From Leucaena leucocephala (taxonomy: Eukaryota > Streptophyta > Magnoliopsida > Fabales > Fabaceae), in assembly GCA_037074615.1 (NCBI GenBank), contig CM073518.1, forward strand, positions 5,828,001-5,892,000: 64,000 bases of DNA, given 5' to 3'. Position numbers and translations under genes: made by a program. The notes beneath the pieces are model-generated. The model did not search any database. It was not told the DNA's origin and was given only the letters and a program-made list of their open reading frames with translations. This document shows positions 49,633 to 61,500 of this stretch, piece after piece. Each line of letters opens with the position of its first letter. The first letter of the stretch is position 1.

Positions 49633-49704
49633 TCCGTTGTCGTCCAGCGGTTAGGATATCTGGCTTTCACCCAGGAGACCCGGGTTCGATTCCCGGCAAC
49701 GGAA
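49633..49704 (+). tRNA. trnE-UUC: tRNA-Glu (anticodon TTC)
   Basis: This is a 72-base intronless gene. The acceptor stem TCCGTTG pairs with CAACGGA. The T arm is CCGGGTTCGATTCCCGG, and the anticodon loop CTTTCAC places TTC at 49666-49668. The discriminator base is A and no CCA is encoded. A T run follows at once (49708-49716), a Pol III terminator. The sequence resembles a nuclear plant tRNA-Glu rather than an organellar insert. Confidence 0.95.
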
Positions 49705-49707
49705 GCT

Positions 49708-49716
49708 TTTTTTTTC
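49708..49716 (+). terminator. Pol III terminator of tRNA-Glu
   Basis: A run of nine T residues begins four bases after the tRNA end, as expected for RNA polymerase III termination. Confidence 0.75.
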
Positions 49717-49849
49717 CTGTTTCCCAGTAGAGGGGACTGAGGAGTAGAGAGAATTTTTTTCTCTCTGCAATTTTTTATATATAATTATTTTTTTCTGCAA
49801 ACATGACTGTATTTTCAATATCATTGCATGGCGCCTATATCATATATAG

Positions 49850-49883
<34 letters not shown>

Positions 49884-51295
49884 TTCCTTTTCATGGCACT
49901 TTTATGTACTTCGGTAATTTATATATATAATCTTGAAGATTGGAGACACGTTTAAGGGCTATAACATAACACCAGCTCATAGATTGACCTAGTGGCAAAA
50001 AAAAAAAATAAAGGTTAGTAATTATTAGATATTTTTAAAAGGTCAAAAAAGCGTTTATCCCCAATACAAAGTATATTATTTTTAAGGGGGAAAAAGAAAA
50101 GGCATTTAACTTGATGATAATAGATCCTAATAATGATTTATACACTTTAATGGTGTGGTGTTGAGATCTGCCGTTGCTTGAAAATCTTACTGGTTTAATT
50201 ATAACTAGATCTTTGTCAATTTGTCCATGCCTTTATAGGATTAATTAATTAGCAACGATTGATATATTGCCACCTACCTTAACGGCTTCATCTACTTAGC
50301 CAACAGCTTCCTTGCCTCCTAATTGATTGTTTTGTGTATACATATACATATCAATGGCTTGTTTGTTACATGCTAAAGACATACACAGGAGACAAGACAA
50401 ATAGCCAAATTAAATAGCGATGTTGTTTTATTTTTAAACACATGCATTATTTTATTATAAATAATTATATTTAAAATATTATCTGATATTAAATATAAAT
50501 ATTTTTAATTATGGGAATTCGAACCTTAATTTATTAAATTATAAAATACTAAGAGATTTATTAATCTCATTTGGTATAAGCAATGGGGATATATATACAT
50601 ATATATATTTCGTACATCAACATATATGCTGTCTATAACACGACAATGCGGCAATGATATGTCCTTGTTAATAATGTAGTCACAAGTGGTCGGCCAATAT
50701 TGCTAGCCAATTGATGCACAAGCTCACGCTTCGAATGATCCAGTTTCTTCCCTGAATGGTTCTTCTGCCACCCACTACCCAAAATCCTACTCACAGCTTT
50801 TTAGTTATATTTGTTCCAAATTTTGCCAGCACACTTTAATTTGTATGTAAACCACAGTGACAGTAATAATAACTAGGTGTAGAGAAATTAGAGACCAAAA
50901 TGATTCCGTTTGACTCTGAAAATTATGACTCGAATCGCAGAGTGAGAATTTCTTGAGAAAGTAGTAACTTTTCTTTCGTGAATCAAACCATAAATTAACA
51001 TATAAGTAAGAAAAGCAGACGTGGGATTTCATCAGGCTCTATTGGCCCCACTTAATCCGCAGTGAGGGACATCAATCATTGTAACCAATCCCAGCATGTA
51101 ATCTCTCCTTCTAAATGTCCTAGCAGCAAGGAAGCATTTCACTTAACAAGAAAAAAAGATTCAAATTAAAAGCAAAACCATCGCTCATACACATGCTAGC
51201 TTCGTGATACGGAAGTAGTAGCGTATGAGAAGTATACGAAATCTTGTTCTCCCATAGAAAATGCTTTGATCTGAAAGTTATCAAGGCTCTGTGAA
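49717..51295. other. Gene-free stretch with a TG microsatellite
   Basis: The stretch is AT-rich, with an uninterrupted (TG)15 at about 49851-49880. No gene was recognised. The right end probably includes the WAT1 3' UTR. Confidence 0.55.
49851..49880. repeat. (TG)n microsatellite
   Basis: About 15 perfect TG units, directly visible. Such tracts are usually length-polymorphic. Confidence 0.95.
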
Positions 51296-52631
51296 TCAGA
51301 CATTTTCTGTGGACGAAGGAAGAAGTGGCTGAGTAAGAGTGGCCTTGGAGTGGCTTTTTGGCCTCGGAACGTGCTCAGCAGCAGACACAATCGCAATTTG
51401 TTCCTTTGCAAGCTTCTTCTCTTCACTTTTGCCCCACAGCACTAAGTACAATCCCATCACAATCAATGCTGCTCCAATAATCCTGTAAACATCATAACAC
51501 CCACAAATACATCGATTCAATTATATATTCCTTGTAAGACTTGAATGAAGATTTTACTATATATTCCATTCAAGCTTTTAAAACTCTTTATGGAACCAAA
51601 AAGATCCAAAAAATAAAAAATATATCACTGTTAAACTCGTAAATAAAACATTGAAAGAGTCAAAATACGAACCCGCCCAAATAGAACTCTTCGCCTAAGG
51701 CTATGGAGGACATGATGGCGACGACAAGAGTCTGAACTGGTTGGTACACGGCGACGAACACAGGGCCCCCTCTGTCAATGCACCATATCTGAACGGCGAA
51801 GGCAATTCCTGAAGCCACCACTCCCTGCAATATATAATCCATAGATAATTGATTAAGCATTTTTCTTTCTCATAATCAAATGAGTTACAAGGGAGATTAA
51901 CGCTAATTAATAATTAATCACGTACAGCATAAAGAATAGTGAAAGCTTCGCCACCAGAGTGGAAAAGCCAAGCCTGAGAATCTCTTTCAAAGATCAAAGC
52001 GATGACCAGAAACTGAATGAGGCCAAAGAAACAAGTGTAAGAAGTGACAGAGAGACGAGCTGGGTACTTCTTGAGAACTGGTGCTTGCATCACCAACCAG
52101 CCTGACCAGGACAAGCAATGGCCTATGAGGTAGATACATCCAAGAGTCCAGCTCTTTCCGTTTGCATCTCCAAGCCCCAGTGACCCAATTAGAGATATTG
52201 GCGAACTTGAAGTATTCTGAAGATTTGGGACTGGGCTGTATATGGTTGGACCCTTATATAGTGTTATCACGGTTGCTCCGGCCACACAGAACAATGTTCC
52301 GGCCACCTTGGCCACCCCATCTCTTCGGTTCCACCTCACTTTCTCAATCCTGAAATATCGTTAATAAGGTCATGAATAATCGAGCAAGTCCGAAAATTAA
52401 AGTGGGGTTGAAGTATTAAGAGAAGCTAGCTTGCCCGAATATGGCTGCCATGAGGAAAGTGATGGCCGGGACGGAGTTCTGAATTGCTGAAGCGAAGGTC
52501 GGAGATGTGTTGTCCAAGCCAAGCAAGTAGAACCCTTGGTTTGCTGTGATCCTGTTATACATATATAACCACACAAAACAACCAGTTACATACTCGGATT
52601 TCTCTTTTGTACGTAGTTTTACGAGACATGA

Positions 52632-52663
<32 letters not shown>

Positions 52664-53022
52664 GTACGTACCCAATAAGTGCGAGAAGGAAGAAGTTGAG
52701 GGTGAAGTTCCAGTTAAGTGCAGGCCTATCCTTCCTGGAGAGAAACAAAGAGGTTGAGTAATGTATGCATAAGGATGAAGTAAGGAAAGAGATCTAAGAA
52801 GAAGGAGTACTTTTCGAGGAAGTAAGCGAAGGGAAGGAGGAGAAGCAAAGCGATGATGTTACGGTAGACTGGGAAAACAAGTTTGCTGATGCCCATGTTG
52901 AGGGCAGCTCTTGAAACGACATGGAAACCTGCGTAGCCAAACTGCAGGGCCAACATGGCCACGTGCAGCTGAAGCCGCTCTGGAATAGAACACCACATTC
53001 TCTTAGACCCTGACTCAGCCAT
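51296..53022 (-). CDS. WAT1: WAT1, tonoplast auxin exporter of the EamA/DMT family
   Basis: WALLS ARE THIN1 moves auxin out of the vacuole and is needed for fibre secondary-wall thickening. Exons: 53022-52811, 52734-52672, 52551-52435, 52349-51926, 51824-51673, 51482-51296, giving 384 aa against 389 in Arabidopsis. Long stretches are nearly the same as the Arabidopsis protein as I remember it: LQFGYAGFHVVSRAALNMG, ITANQGFYLLGLDNTSPTF, GCIYLIGHCLSWSGWLV and IAFAVQIWCIDRGGPVFVA. Two EamA repeats with about ten membrane helices are evident; the tail ends TQPLLPSSTENV. Intron 3 starts with GC rather than GT (GG|GCAAGC). Where Arabidopsis has Arg before IEKVR, this gene reads Gly. Intron 2 carries AT/GTAT repeats. 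The in-frame upstream extension to 53100 lacks an ATG and was not used. Confidence 0.95.
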
Positions 53023-53108
53023 GGCAACGATGTTCACTCCAAGAAACTCTTGACTCAAAGGGATGAAAGTGTGCTGAGTTGAGGTGAAGAGAAGATGCAA
53101 GGCTAGGG

Positions 53109-53121
53109 GTTATAAATATAG
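53109..53121 (-). promoter_or_regulatory. Probable TATA box of WAT1
   Basis: The minus strand reads TATATTTATA about 90 bp before the WAT1 ATG, a plausible core promoter element. Confidence 0.5.
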
Positions 53122-53394
53122 GCCGATAGTATACAGAGTGCATTAGGGATTTGGCCCACACTCCTCCTAAAAAGACGTTCTGGTAACTGTTCGTTGCCTT
53201 CTAATGTTTTTCCTTGTCTCCCACATCCTCACCCCACGACCCCCAAAATCAATGGATCAGCTTCACCCTAAACAGAATTAATCTGATCTATTAACATTTC
53301 GGTAAGTCAGCATTTTGACCATTGAAATTCTTTCTCACACGAATATCAAGCCATAGTTAATAGTCGGTTTAGTTCACTCAGTGCCGTTTAAATT

Positions 53395-54180
53395 AGTTTT
53401 TAAAAAAGAGTTTATGAAAAAAAAAAATTTAAAAGTAATTTTAGATAAGTTCTTTTGGAGAAGAGTTTATAGAAAAAAATGATTATAAATAAATATGTAT
53501 TTGGATAGTTATTACCAGAATAATTTTTGTTCTTAATAAATTACCGGGATATGATTTCATAAAAAAAAATTCCCATTTCTTCTTGTTTTTTCCCTTATTT
53601 CTCATGTTATCTCCGGTGACACTCTCTTTTGTCGACGTCCACCACCGACAGTAATTCTCCAGAAAGCGATGACAGTGATCTGAACAAGAAGGAGAAGAAG
53701 ACAGATATCTAAAGAAGACGGAGACAAAGATATGAAGAAGACAGCGATTCTATTTCTGTCAAATACACTTGGCCCACCACCATGATTATTATTCCTGCTC
53801 CTACTTCGACGACATCTGAAGAAGAAGTGACGACGTATGGTGGCAGTCGAGAAGAACAACAGAGAAAAACACAATAGAGAAGATGCAATAGCGATGACAA
53901 TGACAGAGAAGACCAATGACGATGACAATGACAGTAGAAGAGGACACCAATGGAGACACCTGAAGCGACAGAAGAGGGGAGAGAGAGTGTAAAAAAAAAA
54001 TAGGGATAAAATGGACATTAGACAGCTCATAAGCTCTTTTTTTTACCTAAAAGTTATTCTCAAAAACTTATCCGAAACTATGGTTTAGCCTATAAACTCT
54101 TTTAGACATTTGAAAACTTTTTATTTAATTTTTGGCCGAAACCCTTTCTAAAAGCTTAATTTTGTTGAAAACCAAACACC
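53395..54180. mobile_element. AT-rich dispersed element, copy B
   Basis: The left part has AAGAGTTTATAGAAAAAAATGATTATAAATAAAT and AATAAATTACC. The right part ends with AACTTATCCGAAACTATGGTTTAGCCTATAAACTCTTTT, roughly the inverse of the left (AAAGAGTTTAT... TTAGATAAGTT). The middle is GAC/GAA-rich simple-like sequence and explains a 142-codon minus-strand frame. It matches the layout of 31165-31800 and 59840-60310. Confidence 0.6.
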
Positions 54181-55720
54181 CACTCAATTGAAAAAAATGT
54201 AATGGAATATAATACAATGTATTGGAATACAATATAATTATGATTAGATGAATTTATTTGGTACGCCATTAAAAAAAATAATGATAAGAATAAAAATATT
54301 TGGTTAGATTACTATGAACATGGGAATAGATAGAAATAATAAATTAAGAGATAAAATCACCTATATCAAAATTGGAATTAATTGAATTCAGACTCTAGCT
54401 CGTAGAATAACTTTCACAAGAATATTGTGTGATTAATGATGATTGAGCAATAGCAAAGCCGCCATTGATGGATAGCACGCACGAGGGGGATGGTGGGTGC
54501 CTCTGATGCCTTCCCACACACTATAAAACACCCTTTTCCCCACCCACCCTATACCATACTACTCCTATACCAGTTCTTTATTGTACATTTATATCTTCTG
54601 CTACTCTATATATATGTGTGTGTGTATTATATACTCGTAATTCTTGTTCCCGATTACGGATATTTATGATTTATATACTCTCTTTTTTTGTTCTTCTTTT
54701 GAGGAATTTTCTATTACTCCCATTAAATCATTACAAAGCCGTACGCGTACCTAGCTTTTGCCCCCTCTCCTCTCAGTCTTAGTCTTTGCCATTCAATCCA
54801 TAATCATTATACTCTCCTAGTGCCACCATTGTTTTTAAAAAAAAGAAAGAAGTTGCAGCTTCTCTTTCGCTTAAAGATGGGGATATTGGGGCCTCGACAG
54901 TCGCATACGGCATCACTATTATAATTATAATATGAAGTGAATGTTTTAATATATGTATGTTTGGTACACTTACGAGTCACTGGCCTGGTGGGATCACCAA
55001 TTCAAAACCAGTCTTCTAGAAATGGATCCTAGCTACGATGTTTTGATGCATTTGGAAGCCATATAAACCTAAAAAGAACTGAATCCTACGATGTTATAAT
55101 AAGAGTAATTATGAGTGATGAGATATTTATTGGAATGTGGAATCACATTCCCATACGGAAGAGGAAGGGAAGAAGGCATGATTTAAAGCAGTGTTATGGA
55201 GTGGCCGGTAAACCTAATCCTGGAAAGGCTATGGAACATGCATGATGGTTAAGATCATGGAGTGGAGCCTACAGTGATGAAGAGGATGGTCCTCCTTCAT
55301 TTGGTAAAAAGCACAACTAGGAATGCGAAAAGTAGCAGCCAACGGGAATAAAAACCCCATCGTCTTTTCAATCTTTAGCCTGCTTAGCTTCCTCTACTTA
55401 ATTTAAGAATATTTAAGTATAATAATAATTAATGAAATGGATTTATAGTAAAAGCTGGAATTTTGCAGGCACTTTCCTGCATAATCAAATGGATTACACG
55501 CTGTCAAAGAAAGATAATCAATCAAAGTGTTCCCACTAAGGTTCCCCACCACTCTCTTTAGCAGACATATGCTGCCCCCGTCTCTCTCATTTTAACATAC
55601 CTAATGATTCTAGATTCTCTTTTTACTCTTAATTGCGTTCCGTAGTTTAATTCCTAGTATTTTAATTGGTATATGATAATGTTCAAGGGCAGGAATTTTA
55701 CATTACTGAAGATAAGATAT

Positions 55721-55970
55721 ATACTTCTCCCGTTCTTAATATATGAGCTAATTGAGGACTTGATATTTATCATAATATAAGATTTATTTATTAATTATAT
55801 TTATCAATTTTTTTTAAATCACCTTTGTTAACATTCTATCAATAATAATCAAGTCGTGGAAGGAGATAGAGAAAATGATTAGGGTTTTTAGTAAAAATAT
55901 ATAATATTAACTAATTTAACTAATTTTTTTAATCTAACTAAATTAGTTAAATATATCATATATTAAGGAT
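55721..55970. mobile_element. Stowaway-like MITE relative
   Basis: It shares order and wording with 28957-29208: TTCTTAATATATGA near the left, ATCAATAATAATCAAGT in the middle, and AATTAGTTAAAT followed by ATATATTAAGGATTA near the right. The ends are degraded, so the limits are approximate. Confidence 0.5.
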
Positions 55971-58847
55971 TATGGGAATATTACATAAAAAACACGATAT
56001 GGGAATTGCATTATTGACACCACAATTATTTTGTTAGGGTATTTAGGTCAAATAATTTAGCCAACTATCCGAATATAGTTGTACCAATTTAATTAAAAGT
56101 CTTAAATTTAAATTTAGGAATGCAATAGTAGAATTTGCCACTCAAAAGGGCCCTATTGAGTTTGGTCTGGGTTAATCTAGGCTTCAATTAAATCTGGTAG
56201 AGTTGGGATATTAATAACTTGTGTAGCTAATAATGGAGTTAATTAAAATTTTTGGAATCGCAATTAATAATAAAGGATGTTAACATTACATGTGCAGTAA
56301 TGAGTAAATTAAGGTGGGAAAGGAAGGGGGAGGTTGTGGTCCAAAAGTGGGACAAGGAGTGGGGTAAATATAGGAGAACAAGCATGCTCTGGAGCACAGT
56401 GAAGTGCCACCCTCCATCACAACGTGGGTCGCTTTCATATGACTCGGTTCCATTCTCAAACAAACAAGCTTAGGAAATATCTTACCACTCTGTCCCTTAC
56501 TAATTAGCAAGCTTCTGGGATAATGTGTTGACCACTGATCACTGCAGAGGAAAGCTGCTATGCTCTTTTCCAAACATCAGCTTTATTAATTTCTTCACAC
56601 AATATTTAATTAATCAAGTATAAATTCTCCTTCATATGCTAATAAGTCAGAATTAACTAATTACTGGTTAATGTGAGGGAAGGAGAGAGATAAAGGGAAT
56701 GATGGGGGGGGGGGAGCATGCAGTGAGGTAATAATAACGTTAAAGGGTTTGGGAATGGAGAGTGGGAATGGAGGGTGGGTGGGTGGGTGCGTTGGGGGTG
56801 ACACGGTGGTAAACAGCGATGATTAAGATGTTGAAAAATCGGAGAACTAGAAAACGAGGAATCAAATCAATTTGGGATTCCCTGACGCTATGTTCATTCC
56901 CACGCCCCCCAACATGATTGATTACACATAACCTCAATTCCAAAACAATTAATTATGGCTTAAATTAAGTTTTACATGTACCCTAAGAAAGTTATTTCTA
57001 ATTAATTTATAAATACTAATAAAAACAGTTAAAATATTAAATTTATTATAAAATTTAAAAAATTATAATATTATTTTTATTGACTATATTAAATGTTGAC
57101 ATCTATAACTTGGATTCATTTTGGCCTGAGTAACCCTTAACCTATCATTATGGGTTGGCACGGCTCTACTTATTTTAGAATTAACCGTTAAAGACTAATC
57201 TTTTTTAAAACATAAAGATTATATAAGTGAGCATTTGTATCTTTTAATAAAATCATTTCTATACAGATGTAGTTGGAAATTAAACCCTTGACAACATGTT
57301 TAAAATGTTTAATTGCCTGCTAACTATATTAAAAGATTTAATTATACTTTTGTTTTGGCTACGTCAAACCTCAAAGTACCCAAGCACACCCATTGATCTC
57401 ATATCCTTCCCTTCAGAGGCCTTTCTTTCGATTCCATGCAAGTCATCGGTTGAGTTACGTTGCGTGTGCGTCAAAAAAAGAACAAACATCTTAATCAATG
57501 TGTGTTTGATTCTAAATGTTTCCGTCACTTGGTCTTTTTGACCATACCCCAATCAACATCTTTTTTTCCATCAGTTACCCATTTTAGAAAATATAAACAT
57601 CTTTTTTTAAAGTAAATATAAGATATCCATCAACAGAAGTAATGACTAATCCCCTCATATCGTACCGTACACATCTCATAAAGAATTTAGCGTTTACTAT
57701 AAGACTCTCCCTATATATATTGTTAGGGATCGAATCCCTAATGTTTAAGAAACAAAATTAAAATTAAGTACCAATTGTGTTAGATGCCATATAGTTAAAT
57801 ATAATCACCTTCTAGTTGAAAGATTTCGCAGCAATCATGTAGAGAAACAACTGGATCTCGGACACCCCAAGTGAAGATGGATGTATTTATCTGGGCAGGT
57901 AGCTAGGCTAGCTAGCTTTCAAAAGTGCCAATAATTCTTAACCCATTATGAACATAATAATTGTATTTATTACCATGTAAAATAGCTACCACCACATGCG
58001 GTTTTATTCCATTTATTTAGTATATAAAAATATTATTTTTTGTGCACTTTAATAATTGTGTGAAATTATGAGAATAGACTCAAAACTCCTCATGCACTTG
58101 TACAGTAATAAAAATCATCACGATTTGGGCTGTAGAAGGCATACCGTTTGTCACCATGAGATTTTATATTGATATAAATTTTAAATTCAATTTTGATCTT
58201 CACTAAAAATCTAAAATGATAAAAAGGCGTTAATTAAGATGAAATGTAATTTACATTGTCGTTCCTCTACTATTGGAACTTATGTCCAAGACAGTGGAAA
58301 AGTATATAAAAACTTTAGAGAGCCCATTGGAATTTTCTACTTTAGACAGCATACTAAAGCAGATCGTGTACAGGCATTTCTTAGTTTTCTAAATTAAATG
58401 AAAAGAAGCAAGAGGTTTCTTATATAATATGAAAGATACTCTTCACATGATATTTCCTTATAGTCCATTCTTACTCTGTATCTTCTATTCCTAGCATGTT
58501 TCTATTCTACCTGGTGTTAGAATATACAAGTATTCCTCGTCTAAAATCAGTCTATTATATATCCATATACGTGTGTTTTCCCCTTCGTGGGGATGTTATA
58601 AATTATAACATGATTGCTTTCAGATATATATATATATATTAATTTCTGGGTACAAAAGAGGAACGATAAAGAAACAAAAGCGGAGAGAAGCCCCCTGAGA
58701 ATTAAGACCATGAAAATGTAATGAACCCAGGCCAGACGGGAATTGGACCAAGATCTGCAGGCCCAATGGAAGACCTGCTGCGTAAGTGGAGACGAAATCC
58801 GCGCATCCATTCGTTTCACGGGATGCTTGCTACTTGCTACTTGCAAC

Positions 58848-59029
58848 TTTTTTTCCCCCAATCCACTAGAATTTTATCCTGACTATATCCAGATCTAATT
58901 TATATCGCGCATCTAGTTATGGTAAGTGAGTTTTTCAGCGAAAATTTTTTGCATACGCTAAAACTCGAATTCGAGACCTAATTTAAGCGATATTGAATCG
59001 CTTACTACTCGGACATACCCTTATTAGTA
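58848..59029 (-). mobile_element. tRNA-derived SINE, copy 3 (minus strand, degraded)
   Basis: The minus-strand reading has box A around GTCCGAGTAGTAAGC, box B GGTCTCGAATTCGAG, GGATATAGTCAGGATAAA and an A tail at 58848-58854. It aligns with SINE copies 1 and 2 along its length. The flanks share an imperfect TGCT(A/C)CTTGCT(A/C)CTTGC duplication. It lies about 135 bp from copy 2 in inverted orientation. Confidence 0.75.
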
Positions 59030-59146
59030 TGCTCCTTGCTCCTTGCTCCTTGCTTTAGGCTACTCATCACACAAGTGGGCCAACTAGAGATTCCGACATT
59101 GATTTTGGATTTTGTCATTTTGAGTATGAGGATGTTATCGTTATTT

Positions 59147-59163
59147 AAGACGGCTTAGTAAGA
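59147..59163. repeat. Left target-site duplication of SINE 2
   Basis: AAGACGGCTTAGTAAGA matches 59350-59366 with two differences. Confidence 0.7.
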
Positions 59164-59349
59164 ATTAATGGAGATTATTCCGAGTAGTAAACGGCTCAGT
59201 ATCTCTTAAACGAGGTCTTGAGTTCGAGTCTTGGCGTTTGTAAAAAATTCTTATTAGGAGACTCACCCACCATAGCTAGGTGCGTGTCGCGGGTCGAATC
59301 CAGATATAGTCGGGATAAAGCTCCAGTGAACCGGGTAGATAATAAAAAA
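59164..59349 (+). mobile_element. tRNA-derived SINE, copy 2
   Basis: It has the same structure as copy 1: TTCCGAGTAGTAAACGG box A, GGTCTTGAGTTCGAGTC box B, GAGACTCACCCACCATAGCTAGGTG, CAGATATAGTCGGGATAAAGC and an A-rich end. A 17-bp target duplication with two mismatches indicates it is older than copy 1. Confidence 0.85.
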
Positions 59350-59366
59350 AAGACAGCTCAGTAAGA
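59350..59366. repeat. Right target-site duplication of SINE 2
   Basis: AAGACAGCTCAGTAAGA, partner of 59147-59163. Confidence 0.7.
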
Positions 59367-61500
59367 TGCAAGCCCATCCATTTGAAGCCGGCTAGACTAG
59401 TAATAATTAAATGATCAAGTAAGAACGCAAAGCAAAAATAAATAGTATACGAGAATAATAAACGACTCGCTTTATTTAATATTGATATCATTTAAGAAGA
59501 AAGGAGACTTCATCCTACTTTTAGATCATAGATGAGCCCAACCTCTTTCTAAAAATGTTTATAACAAAAAAAAATAACTTAGCTGAATGATACTATTTCA
59601 CAATATAGTAAATTAATATTTAATTTTTTATTAAAAAAATATATTTATATTTAATTTTTATATATAAAATATAATTATATTTAATAAGATGATACCTTAT
59701 GGTTAATGGGAGAAAAGGACTTTATCAAATTTGGTTATAGAATATGCAACATGGAACACGCGCTACAGAACATCTAATATTAAACAGCCCGGGGGAGTCT
59801 ATTTTGCGTGTTGTTGAGTCTTGCACTGGATTGATACGTACAAATTGTTTGGATAAAACTTTAAAAAAATTTATAAAAAAAAGATAAATTTTAAATAATT
59901 TTTAAAAAATAATTTTTAAAAAAGAGTTCATAGAAAAAAAAGTAGTTATGAATAAATGAGTGTTTGTATAGTTATTAGGAAAGACTTTTGTGATTAAAAA
60001 ATTACTAAAAATAATATAATTTTATTAAAAATAGGAGAGAGGAGAAATAAGAGAGAATAGAGAAAAAAGAGGAGTGAAAGTGGAAAACCTATTAGAAAGA
60101 GAAGAGGTGAATGAAGGTGGAGAAGAGAGAGAAGAGAGAATAGAGAGGAAAGATGGTGTAAAAAAATAAAAATAAAATAATAATTAGATAGTTTATAAAT
60201 TTTTTTACTATCTTAATAGTTTATCCAAAATTTTAATTTTAAATTATAATTTTATTTAAAAATTCTTTTGAATAAATATATCTTTTTATTTTAAATTTTT
60301 TAAAATTAAAATTAAAATTTGAGTCAATTTTTTTTTAAATATCAGTTTTGAGATTTAAAACACAAACAATATCGGCCATAAAAGTCAAAAGAGACCACGA
60401 CAAATATCGGCCACCATCTAATTTCTTTCATCAACTTCTACCCGTTGTTTAATTTCTCCATATATATCTTTAATTAAGATCTGTCCATCTTTATGGTAAA
60501 AAAATATCCGAAGAACACGATATTTTATTGAATTTATGTGAACTGGGAGGAAATATCCTAGAAGCACGATATTGGGTAGATCGATGAATTACACTACCCA
60601 TCAAAGGGCGCCCAAATTCCCGCCTCTTTCTGACCGCTTCATTGCGTCAATTGCCATTTGTCGTGAACGGAAAAGCAAGGAATCTTGTTGTTTGTTATTG
60701 CTGTTTGTCAACACTTCGCGATTGACATAAATCTTTAACAATTCTGCGGACCCATCGATATTCAAGTTAAGAATTGAAGGAAAACCACATTCATTTCTCT
60801 GAAAGTGAAGCTTTTAATAGAATGGAGCCTCACTTTCCATTTTGATCCTGGAACCAACCGAAAAGAATATTGGATAATTTAGGGGGGGAATATCATAATG
60901 GATAAGCAACGGCAAGGGCATCACACATATTTTGCTTGGCTTGATTTGTTCTGAGAGTTTGTTTTCTTGTCAACTACTATTATTTAACAGGAAACCAAGA
61001 TGTTCAGATTCTATTATTTAACATTTACCTAAACAACTTTTATTTTCTTACCCTCGTTTTATTTTACCTGGAGAGACTTATCAAATGAAATAATCGTACT
61101 AAATAAAAATTCCTTATAATATTTATTAACTATTAAAATTTAAATTTATGTAAAAAAAAACTCTTAAATAAAAAAAAATGGAAATCGTGTTTTTACTTTC
61201 ATCTTAAAATCTTAGAAAGTTTTATTTTTTAATTTCTTCCTTTTGGAGGGAAAAGTCAAAGGGAAAGAGGATAAACGTCATTTACATTTCGCGCATTCTG
61301 GCGAGTGGTGATCGCTAGCCCACTTGTTCTTTCTTCCTATCCATTGATTGGACCCGAGTAACCAATAATAGAGAACCACGTTTCGGTACTGTATTGGACA
61401 AGGTTTCTTTACTCTCTTCTCGGAATTTCTTATTAAAGCTTGCAAAAATATCCCACCGGCTTATCTCTCCCACAGTACCTTCTCCCCGTGCGTTAATCCA
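59367..61500. other. Gene-free region upstream of the RD19-type protease
   Basis: This AT-rich region has no recognisable gene. It contains AT-rich dispersed element copy C (59840-60310). The last several hundred bases are expected to hold the promoter and leader of the protease; no clear TATA box was seen. Confidence 0.5.
59840..60310. mobile_element. AT-rich dispersed element, copy C
   Basis: It carries AAGAGTTCATAGAAAAAAAAGTAGTTATGAATAAAT, GTATAGTTATTAGGAAAGAC and AAAATTACTAAAAATAATATAATTTTATT at the left, an AG-rich middle (GAGAGAAGAG type), and AATAATTAGATAGTTTATAAATTTTTT with TTTATCCAAAATTTTAATTTTAAA at the right. This matches copies A and B in order. Confidence 0.55.

Larger units (their letters stand above)
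53122..58847. other. Gene-free region upstream of WAT1
   Basis: No protein or RNA gene was recognised. The region contains AT-rich dispersed element copy B (53395-54180), a Stowaway-like relative (about 55721-55970), a poly-G run near 56705-56713 and many short meaningless frames. The first kilobase is expected to include WAT1 regulatory DNA. Confidence 0.55.

Noticed and set aside
53023..53100. Longer N-terminus for WAT1
   Set aside because: The extension has no ATG start, and the Arabidopsis protein begins at the equivalent of 53022.
53602..54030. 142-codon minus-strand frame rich in Leu and Ser
   Set aside because: It comes from GAC/GAA simple sequence inside dispersed element copy B and looks like repeat translation, not a protein.
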